A DNA stretch of 64,000 nucleotides from NCBI RefSeq assembly GCF_048771995.1, contig NC_133050.1:7488501-7552500 (forward strand), in the 5' to 3' direction. This DNA is from Taeniopygia guttata (lineage: Eukaryota > Chordata > Aves > Passeriformes > Estrildidae). Below, piece by piece: positions 56,496 to 64,000 of the stretch. How positions within the stretch are numbered: position 1 is the first letter of the stretch; the number at the start of each line of letters is the position of its first letter. Under the pieces are notes generated by a model. It did not search any database. It had not been told where the DNA came from and saw nothing but the letters and a program-made list of their open reading frames with translations. Both the position numbers and the translations under genes were made by a program.

Positions 56496-56864
56496 GTGAA
56501 TTTAAAAGAGGCAAAACCTGCCGCAAAATTGAATGACTCCCAGCAGAGCCCAGAGCTTTCCCAGCGGTATCCAAATGACAGACGGAGTCAATGTTCTACG
56601 CCCTGCCAGGACCTGAAAAATCAGACAGAAAATCTGTCTGCCTTCTGCCAGGACCTGATAAATGAGTCAGAAAATCTGTTTACCTCCTGCCAGGACCTGT
56701 TAAATCAGTCAGAAAACTCTGTGGTGGTGAAGAGAAGGGTAAGAAGAGCTCCAGTCACAAAAGGAGCCCTTAAGCAGGGTTTAAGCCAGGCTCTAAAGAG
56801 ATCCCGCGGTGCTTCCAGAGGGAAGGGACAAAGGATCCGTGCGATGACGCTGGATGGTGGCTGA
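56496..56864 (+). CDS. Orphan ORF, 122 aa, with three CQDL repeats
   Basis: I do not recognise this protein. Residues about 37-80 hold three tandem 16-residue-scale repeats: CQDLKNQTENL, CQDLINESENL and CQDLLNQSENS, encoded by repeats that start gccaggacctg. A strongly basic tail follows (VKRRVRRAPVTKGALKQG, then KRSRGASRGKGQR). A donor-like site (gagaagggtaagaag, near 56734) lies just after the repeats, so the true exon might end there. There is no TATA box, core or Cys-rich end of a beta-keratin. It may be a chance frame over a minisatellite, a remnant of a repeat, or an unknown exon. Confidence 0.25.
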   Translation: MNLKEAKPAAKLNDSQQSPELSQRYPNDRRSQCSTPCQDLKNQTENLSAFCQDLINESENLFTSCQDLLNQSENSVVVKRRVRRAPVTKGALKQGLSQALKRSRGASRGKGQRIRAMTLDGG

Positions 56865-56999
56865 GCCACCACCCTCGGGTCAGGACAATCCTTGAGTTGG
56901 TCATCGGGAAATGTGACGGTCATCAGGTGATGCAAGCATGGCTGTCACCCAGCAGAGCTTCCTAAGGGACAAGGGAAAAGCTTGGAAATCTCACAGAAA

Positions 57000-57440
57000 T
57001 GGGAAAATCGGGTGTCCAGTTCTGGGCAAGAGGGACATGGAGGGGCTGGAGAACGTCCAGGGTAGGGAACAGGGCTGGAACAGCTGGAAAATGGAATGGA
57101 GAATCCTGAGGGAGCTGCAGGGGGCTCAGCCTGGAGAAAAAGGGGGATTTCGGGGGAGTTTGGGATCTGCCAGGTGGGATTTGTGATCTGACCCCAGGGA
57201 AAAGGGACAGGACAAGAGGGAACAGCCTTGAGCTGTGCCAGGATTGGAAATTTGGGAAAATTCCTCCTGGAAAGGCCTTGGAAGGGGCTGCCCAGGGAGA
57301 GTTGGAGTGGCCACCCCTGGCTGTGTCTGAGGAATTCCTGGACGTTGGTCTGGATGAGCAGGTGGGGGGTGGTCCCAGCTGGACTCGGGGACCTTGGAGC
57401 TCTTTTCCAACTTAAATAAATCTGGGATTCTGTGAAACTT
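57000..57440 (+). mobile_element. CR1 LINE fragment, about 440 bp
   Basis: ggtgtccagttctgggcaag, gggctcagcctggagaaaaa, tccttggaaggggctgccca-like segments and cttttccaacttaaataaat appear in CR1 order on plus. Confidence 0.82.
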
Positions 57441-59063
57441 CAGGCAGTATCGAGGAGGGGCTTTTGATACTCTTCTGAGCTGCTGGAGACCGTGAGGCTC
57501 CCATTAACGCGTTTATCACGCCTGGGTCACCTCGCGGTGACGAAAGAGTTTTGCTCAATGTTTCTGTTTATGAGTTGATTCAAATTCTGACGCTGCACAA
57601 AACACAAATTACAACCCAAAGATTTCTTTCATCTCAGCATTTTAATTGGCTGAGGTTCACACCTGGTAACGTTCCATGAAATACACTCAGAATGACAGCG
57701 CGGATTCTGCTGCTTCATTTATTCACCTCTCATTAGCTGGCATAATGATGCTGGCTCAGGTGTTAATCATCATTTTCATCTGCTTGAAGGTGCAAGATTT
57801 TTTCCTTTCTTCTTCACCCGTGGTAGATTGAAAATTGATGAAAACCTAGGTGCCTTCTTTGTGAAATCAGCAACTTTTATGTGCAGTTGGAATTTGGACT
57901 TGGATAAAACCATTCAGAACTTTTCAGAGGAAATTACAGATAATTTTTAAACCATCCAGATCCGTGTTTTGTCTCACAGATGTTCAGGCTACAAACAGAG
58001 AAAATGGGAGTTAAAACACCAGCACTGAAGAGGAAACTCACCCAAATAAATGAAAACTTAAATTAGACGAGAAAATCCTCTGAGGTGAGAAGCCATGAGC
58101 TGGTGAAGGGAACAGGGAGAGTTCACTTGGACAATTTTTTTTAAAGTTTTATTTTTAATAGTAATTATAAGACTAATTTTAATTACATTTCAAAATGCTG
58201 GGCTGTTAGAACACAACCACATATTTATATTGCAATAATCACACCCCATTTCACACATAAACTATTAAGGAAGCTTTGGGAAGTGCTTAAAAACACACCC
58301 AAAAAATATTTGGATACTTTTTGGGGGGAATTATTCTTACAATCCACTGGGGACATCCCAAAGATTGGGGGAAAGAACCTCCCAATTTCAGTGTAACTTT
58401 GGTAGGAATGTGTTTATTTAATAACCCATCCACAGCAAATGAGGGGTTTTAAAGTGGGACCTGGTGATGTTCATCTGTGGAAAAAACACTGATATCCCTC
58501 CAGAAAAAAAAAAAAAAAAACAAAAAAAAAAAACACAACAAAAAACAACAAAACTTTGATTGAAGCCCTGTTTTAGCTACTAAAATATTGTGTTTTCTGC
58601 CTTGAGGAAAATCGGGGATTTCCCAATCCCAGCAGGCAAATCCAGGATTCCCAAAACGACCTGAGGTTTGTGGCTGTGGATGCAAAACCCATCATGAGGC
58701 TCCTTGCACCTCTCCAAGCATTCCATTGCAAAATCCGGGAGCAGAAGTGATGAGAGCCGGGATCCGGAGCCCCAAACCCCCCAAACCTGTGCACGGCAGC
58801 AGGTTTTGACTCCGATTAAAGTCATTAATGAAGCTAATGAAGGAAGGGCTCAGCAAATGGGATTTAATTCCCGCTGGGAGGGATGGAGCTGATCCGTCAG
58901 GATCCGAGATGAAAGGGAGCCGGCAGCTGGAATGTGCTGGGCAGAGATTCAGGGTGGTTGTGCAAAGCGAGGAGAGTTTCGTCACTTTGGGGAGTGATTC
59001 GGGATCCTCTGAGGTGGCGACTCCCGGACTCGGCGTGTTCAGCCCCGGGGCATCCCAGGGTTG

Positions 59064-59125
59064 TATAAAAGCAGCAGCTCTGCGCACCTTTTCCATCATT
59101 CTCCTGCTTTTCTCCTCTCCATCAG
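59064..59125 (+). promoter_or_regulatory. TATA box and exon 1 of the gene at 60233
   Basis: TATAAAA is at 59064-59070. The leader ends tctcctctccatcag, with donor gtaagt at 59126. agtcattaatgaagctaatg lies about 230 bases upstream. Confidence 0.78.
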
Positions 59126-59548
59126 GTAAGTCCGATGTGTTTTCATTCCTCTCCTAGCTCCAGAATGCTTTTGCTATTTGATTTTTTATTCCAGCTACTG
59201 TTCACAACCATTACATTCATTTTCAGTGCTTTATTTTCCCTTTATTCTTATTTTTATTCTTTAAATTTCCATTTTTTTCCAGTATCCTGGAAAATATTTT
59301 GCTGCAAGGATTTAGGAGCCAAATCCATTTGAGGCATTTTTCATTTAGGGATGATCTTTTTTCCCTGTTACTCCTATTTGGCCATTCTTGGACTGACAGC
59401 AGAATGAAAATTCAGGATGGCACAAGCTTTAAAATGCTGAATTTTCCCACATTTCAGTCTGTGACTGAATCGAGGAAATTTGCCCATGCCCTGAGCTGTG
59501 AAATGATCCAGCTGAAGAAAGAGTTTATTTAAATTCTAGTCATTTGTA

Positions 59549-59616
59549 TATATAAAAATATAAAAATATAAAAATATAAAAATATAAAAATATAAAAATA
59601 TAAAAACATAAAAATA
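59549..59616 (+). repeat. (TATAAAAA)n microsatellite in an intron
   Basis: About eight copies of an eight-base unit. Each copy contains a TATA-box-like string, but no leader or donor follows, so I do not call promoters here. Confidence 0.9.
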
Positions 59617-59814
59617 TTTAATTATTTAGTTATTTTCACCACAGCCAAAAAGAAGGAAAGTAGACTTGTACTCTGATTCAGTGAATAAAATAATATTTCT
59701 ACTTTTTACTGGGAAAAACCATGAAACCAAAGGCTTTTATGCCCAGATATCCAGGTGGAAAAATGTTTTAAATCCTTATTTTTATTTGACGAAGGAATTG
59801 TGTTCCTTCCATCC

Positions 59815-60060
59815 TATCCCATATCCATCTCCATCCCATTTCCATCCCACTCCATTTCCATATCTGTCCCGTCCCATTTCCATCTCCATCCCATCTCCAT
59901 CTCACTCCATTTCTGTCTCCATCCCACTCCATTTCCATCTCCATTCCTTTTCCATCCCATCCCATCCCATCCCATCCCATCCCATCCCATCCCATCCCAT
60001 CCCATCCCATCCCATCCCATCCCATCCCATCCCATCCCATCCCATCCCATCTCCATCTCC
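59815..60060 (+). repeat. (CCCAT)n microsatellite in an intron
   Basis: Degraded at the left (ccatctccatcccatttcc) and pure CCCAT from about 59954 to 60048. Being a five-base repeat, it stays open in several frames and creates a false N-terminal extension of the next gene. Confidence 0.93.
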
Positions 60061-60232
60061 CATCCCATCCCTCTCTCAACCCAAACCTGCTCCTGTCCCA
60101 CCCCAATTTTTCCCCCGAGGATGTTTCCCCCCATTTCCCAGCTCCCCCAAACCCCCACCTGCCCCTTCCGCAGACCCTCGGTTTTCAGCAGCTCCTTCTC
60201 TGCATTCCAGGAACCTCCACCTCTGCCGGGAA

Positions 60233-60601
60233 ATGTCCTGCTACGACCTCTGCCCCACCACCGGTGGCATCTCCTGCCCGCAGCCCGTGGCCAACAGCTG
60301 CAACGAGCCGTGCGTCCGGCAGTGTCCGGACTCCACCGCCCTCATCCAGCCGCCCCCGGTGGTGGTCACCTTCCCCGGCCCCATCCTCAGCTCCTTCCCG
60401 CAGCAGGCCGTGGTGGGATCTGCTGGAGTCCCGGCCTTTGGGGGCTCTCTGGGCTATGGGGGTCTCTACGGCTCCGGGGCTTTCCCGGGATACGGTGCCC
60501 GCTCTGGATATGGGATCTCGGCGCTGGCCAGCGGCTCCTGCGGCCCCTCCACGTCGCGCCGCTTCAGCCGCCTCCTCCGCGGCTCCTGCGGGCCCTGCTG
60601 A
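60233..60601 (+). CDS. Beta-keratin, 122 aa (keratinocyte/claw-like), single copy
   Basis: [20 protein letters not shown], then [14 protein letters not shown] (21-34), the core [20 protein letters not shown] (35-54), [20 protein letters not shown] and [14 protein letters not shown]. It ends [14 protein letters not shown]. The FPQQAVVGS and PAFGGSLG segments make it the closest relative in this window of the 130-residue array protein, but it has the normal CNEPCVRQC and no duplicated DLCPP. The intron is 59126-60210 with acceptor gcattccag. ATTAAA is at 61233-61238, then gttgcatcac. The start is the family Met; the longer frame into the CCCAT repeat is rejected. Confidence 0.93.
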   Translation: MSCYDLCPTTGGISCPQPVANSCNEPCVRQCPDSTALIQPPPVVVTFPGPILSSFPQQAVVGSAGVPAFGGSLGYGGLYGSGAFPGYGARSGYGISALASGSCGPSTSRRFSRLLRGSCGPC

Positions 60602-60747
60602 GCGCAACTGAACCTCCAGAGAATCCCGGGAATGCCCAAATCCACTGCCATGAGCGTGAGGGGTCAGTGCTTCCATGGGCCCCTTCGCATTCCTGATCTT
60701 TCTCCTACTTCTTGTTTGGCACCTCCTTGTTGTTTGCTCTCACTGCC

Positions 60748-61041
60748 TGTTCCAGCATTCCTGATTTATTGGGCTGGCATGGAATGGCCCATTTCCTGTT
60801 CCACCATTCCCGATTTATTGGACCAACATGGGAGAGCCTAGTCCCCGTTACAGCATTCCCAATTTATTGGACGGGTGTGGAACGGCCCGTTCCCTGTTCC
60901 AGCATTCCTGATTTATTGGACCAACATGGAACAGTCCATTCCCTCTTCCAGCATCTCTGATTTATTGGACCAACATGGGAGAGCCCATTCCCTGTTCCGG
61001 CATTCCCGATTTATTGGACCAACATGGAACAGCCCATTCCC
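60748..61041 (+). repeat. 49-bp minisatellite in the 3' UTR of the gene at 60233
   Basis: Six tandem units of 49 bases (294 in total), each containing gatttattgg and usually ccaacatgg. They lie between the stop codon and ATTAAA at 61233. Confidence 0.88.
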
Positions 61042-61579
61042 GATGGATTTCACCCTCAATGACAAATATCCTTGGACAAAAACCAGGAGAAGCTGGCTGA
61101 GGACATCTCAGAGCAGGACTTTGGTTGGACTTCCCCCAGAATTATCCGGGAATGAATTTTCCCCAAAATTGTCCGGGAATGGATTTTCCACGTTCTGTGA
61201 TCTCTGGCTTTGCAAAGGGGCGTTTCCCACTCATTAAAACTTTGTTGCATCACACAGCAGCCTCCTGGTTTCCTTTTTTCCCCCTTTCTCCCCCTTTTCC
61301 CCACTTTTTTCCCCCTTTTTCCCTTCACCCACTGATCTGCCTGCAGGCAGGTCTGAGCTGCTCCTTGAGCAGGAGCACAACCTGAGTTTACTTGATTTTC
61401 CAAATGTTTCTGTAATAAAATTCCTCAGGAGCAGCGTTCCATCCTTTAAACGTTTAAAAAAATACAAAACAACAGTATTCCAGCATCATTCAGGCTGGAA
61501 AAGGCCATGGGCACAACTGACAGGACATGGGGAATTAATCAGGTAGAATTATTCTGGGTTTTTTTATTTAACAAGGAAT

Positions 61580-61690
61580 TATGGAAGCAAGGAATGGTTT
61601 GGATTGGGAAGGACCACCAAAGGTCATCCAGTCCAACCCCTCTGGTTTTCTCCCTGCACATCCCTGGGCCTTTGTGCCTGCAGGGAATTT
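61580..61690 (-). mobile_element. CR1 LINE 3'-end fragment
   Basis: ggtttggattgggaaggacc, ggtcatccagtccaacccct and ctgggcctttgtgcctgcag, a short reversed CR1 end. Confidence 0.72.
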
Positions 61691-62377
61691 GCCAGCCCAG
61701 AACACCTAAAAACCCATTAAATAAAGATTTTGCCAGCCTGAAGCACCAAAAAACCCATTAAATAAAGATATTGTCATCCTGGAGCACCTAAAACCCATTA
61801 AATATACATTTTACCGATTAAATAAAGTATGGAAACCAAGCACAAGGAGTTTAATTGACATCGGGATCTGCCCGGAGCTGGGATTAGGCTCAGGCTGCCT
61901 TTGCAAGGCTTTTAATGAGTCAGCTGCTGATTGCATCTCAATTAACAGCATTTCCTTGTCCTGGGACTGAGCCCGGGGTAAGACAAGGGTGCAGTGACCT
62001 CTGGGGTTCAGAGCCGAGTTTTTCTCATCCTCAGTTTTCTCCTGTTTGGGTGGCAGATGGATCAGGAGCCCCAGCTGCCTCCATCGGAATTTTTCTGTCG
62101 TGTTCTTCTTCAAATTGTGCCCGAGAACTGCAGAAAATGCCACAGTCAGACACATCCCCCTGTTGCAGTGGCCAGAAAATGATGATTTTTGTATCAAATT
62201 GGCTCCATAATCGGGGGTCACAGGACCCGAGGCTGCTGCAAAACAGAGATGGAAAAGGAGGAGAAAACCCCTTAAACTTTGAGATATTTTCGGATCTTTT
62301 CCCTGTGTTTCTTTCTGTTCCTTCCAAGCCCAGGGAGAATGAAAGAATCAAAGGTTAAAGAATTGTCCTTTGGGGTT

Positions 62378-62560
62378 TCACAGAACCAGAAAATGGTTTG
62401 GGTTGGAAGGGACCTTGAAGATCTTTGATTTATGGGCAGGGACTCCTTCCCCCATCCGACGTTGCTTCAACTTGTTCTTGGACAATTTCAGGGATGGGGC
62501 AGCCAGAAATTCCCAGGAAAAGAGAATTTCCCTACCCTCCCAGGGGCGAGTGTGTTGATC
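62378..62560 (-). mobile_element. CR1 LINE 3'-end fragment
   Basis: atggtttgggttggaaggga, atgggcagggactccttccc and atttcagggatggggcagcc on plus, a reversed CR1. Confidence 0.85.
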
Positions 62561-63217
62561 TGCAGGGAGCTCTTTAATTTATTTTAATTTATTTATAGGA
62601 ACTCACGGAATTACACCAATAATTTGCCTTTCTGGTAAAAATTCCTGTGGGACTTTCCAAGGGAAGTTTTCCAAGGAAAGTTTTTCGCCCCAGGCTGTTT
62701 TTAAACAAGGAAAAAAACCATAAAATTACCGTGTCGGGAGGTAATTAAATCGCAGCCCGGGGCGGGCACTGAGACACAAATAATCCCAGTCACCCGCGTT
62801 TGACTTTCTTTGGGAACAGCCACACCCGCCCTGAGGAAAGATCCGAAAGGGATTGGGAGAGTTCCAAAACCTCTTTATCCCTCTTGGAATGACTTTGTGT
62901 CACCGCCGAAAGGACCTGGGCACCTTCCGGGTGTGGAAAGGCACCAGAAGCTGCCGCGCTCACCCAGACTGGCGGAAAACCCCCAAAATTATGGGTAAAA
63001 ACCACAGGAAAACTCTGGATTTTGATGCACAACGGTTTAATGAGAAAGGAGGAAGAGAAATATCACGGCGGGGGTGGAAAATCCCGGGGGAAATGAAGGA
63101 AAAAATCGCTCTAAGGCTGGGCATTCTACAGGGGAGACTCCTGCGTGTTCAGGCGTGGGAAGGTGACACGACCTCATCCCACTTTCAGCCAGCCAGGGAT
63201 CATGGATGGGACCATTC

Positions 63218-63312
63218 CAAGTCAGTGTTTTTTTTGGTGTTTTGTTTTTTTTTTTTTCAGAACTCGCGGCTGAGGAAAAAAAAAAAAAAAAAAAAAGGAA
63301 AAGGAAAAGAAA
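63218..63312 (+). repeat. Poly-T then poly-A tracts
   Basis: T runs at about 63220-63258 and an A run with AAAGG units at about 63277-63312, separated by 18 bases. They lie in the 3' UTR of the minus gene at 63487. Confidence 0.88.
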
Positions 63313-63486
63313 AGGGAATTTACATAAAAGCGCGGGGCTGAGGATGATCAGGGAACTGCCGGGATTTGGGGTTGAGGGTGCTCCGGGAACTGCCGGGATT
63401 TGGGGCTCAGGATGCTCCGGGAACTGCCGGGGTTTGTGGAGGCTCCGTGGTGGCTCTTGGCTCCTTGCTGCTCCTTCCTGGGATGT

Positions 63487-63831
63487 TTAACAGGGTCTGC
63501 AGCTCCCAGAGGATCCGTAGGAAGAGTAGGACCTCCCGTAACTGTAGGAGCCGTAGGAACCCCCAGATCCCAGGAAGTTTCCGCATCCCAGGAAGTTTCC
63601 GCATCCCAGGAAGTTTGAGGGTGCCGAGGAGCCCACGATGCTCTCCTGGGGGCAGGAGCTGAGGATGGGCCCCGGGAAGGTGATGACCACGGGCGGGGGG
63701 TGGATGACAGCGCGGGAGTCCCCGCAGGAGGTGACACAGGGCTGGCTCCAGGCGTCCGCGCAGGGCTGGGGACAGGAGATCCCGCAGGGCACCAGGCAGC
63801 GGGAACTGGAGCTCTGTCTGTAGGGAAACAT
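63487..63831 (-). CDS. Divergent beta-keratin-related protein, 114 aa
   Basis: [20 protein letters not shown], then [20 protein letters not shown] (23-42) and the core [20 protein letters not shown] (43-62), followed by ESIVGSS. It has three [12 protein letters not shown] hexapeptides (79-90) and a Tyr/Ser tail ending [19 protein letters not shown] in place of PCVRQCPDS and the extra Cys in ILSSCPQ mark a separate class, similar to the avian beta-keratin-related (BKJ-like) group as I recall it. The start is the Met after tcccagaag; exon 2 begins at 63852 (acceptor ggttccag). Exon 1 and the promoter are beyond the window edge. The polyadenylation hexamer is TTTAAT on plus at 63036-63041, with gtgcatca following on minus. 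Confidence 0.88.
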   Translation of the reverse strand: MFPYRQSSSSRCLVPCGISCPQPCADAWSQPCVTSCGDSRAVIHPPPVVITFPGPILSSCPQESIVGSSAPSNFLGCGNFLGCGNFLGSGGSYGSYSYGRSYSSYGSSGSCRPC

Positions 63832-64000
63832 CTTCTGGGACTGAGGATGGGTCTGGAACCACAGAGCCGAGGCAGCAGGAAGGTCAGAGACCGATTTAAT
63901 GGAGGCTGGGCTGGGAAGAGGAAGAGCGGACAGCAAAAACATCACAAAGAGGCTCAAAATGTGGGGTTTTCCATCTTCTCATGTCCTTGTCTCCTATGTG

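Larger units (their letters stand above)
55850..59050. other. Gap between the scale-type genes and the 60 kb gene
   Basis: It contains two CR1 fragments, an orphan ORF (56496-56864) and a poly-A tract near 58502-58540. A short perfect inverted repeat, gtcacctcgcggtgac, lies near 57525. There is no beta-keratin core. Confidence 0.6.
61250..63030. other. Tail-to-tail gap between the last two genes
   Basis: No coding core. It contains two minus-strand CR1 fragments (61580-61690, 62378-62560) and a repeated aacccattaaataaagatt segment (about 61710-61800, three copies). Confidence 0.6.

Noticed and set aside
57515-57545. gtcacctcgcggtgac inverted repeat as a regulatory palindrome
   Set aside because: A six-base stem with a four-base loop is short, and no gene starts nearby.
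59666-60232. N-terminal extension of the beta-keratin at 60233
   Set aside because: It runs through the CCCAT repeat and across a good splice acceptor at 60210. All family members start at the Met of MSCYDLC.
60748-61041. CRISPR-like regular repeats
   Set aside because: The units are directly adjacent with no unique spacers, and the context is a vertebrate 3' UTR.

Overview
The window looks like a bird chromosome segment from the beta-keratin (corneous beta-protein) part of the epidermal differentiation complex. The reasons are feather-type, scale-type and claw/keratinocyte-like beta-keratin genes side by side, the avian beta-keratin gene plan (TATA box, short untranslated exon 1, one intron, all coding sequence in exon 2), and many CR1 LINE fragments. 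I cannot name the species. I find 25 beta-keratin genes or copies, one possible decayed 5' end, and no other protein family I recognise with confidence.

Layout. 1-7.8 kb: two feather-type genes, both on +. 8.7-14.2 kb: an inverted pair of large Gly/Ser-rich genes (9238-10017 minus, 13066-13791 plus). 14.3-41.1 kb: fifteen copies of a 130-residue gene. One lone minus copy (14492-14884) is followed by seven head-to-head pairs repeated about every 3.3-3.5 kb. Twelve of the fifteen encode the same protein, one differs by a single residue, and two minus copies share one frameshift. Each pair is divided by a TATA-to-TATA region carrying AP-1 and CCAAT-like sites and a variable CAG tract. The pairs are joined by convergent 3' spacers full of purine/pyrimidine simple repeats. 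43.7-55.9 kb: four scale-type genes as two divergent pairs. 59-61.3 kb: one further gene on +. 63.0-64 kb: a divergent beta-keratin-related gene on minus, whose first exon lies outside the window.

The genes encode structural proteins that would assemble into the beta-sheet filaments of feather, scale, claw or beak and cornified epidermis. They share a central filament core and differ in Gly- and Cys-rich tails. The strongest signal is structural. Coding exons of inverted copies are almost identical while promoters, introns and spacers differ, and some spacers are flipped relative to others. This points to ongoing gene conversion and inversion between palindromic arms. The highest-priority items are the seven-pair array, its flipped spacers, the frameshift shared by two copies, and the promoter CAG tract. 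Assembly error in such repeats cannot be excluded from sequence alone.
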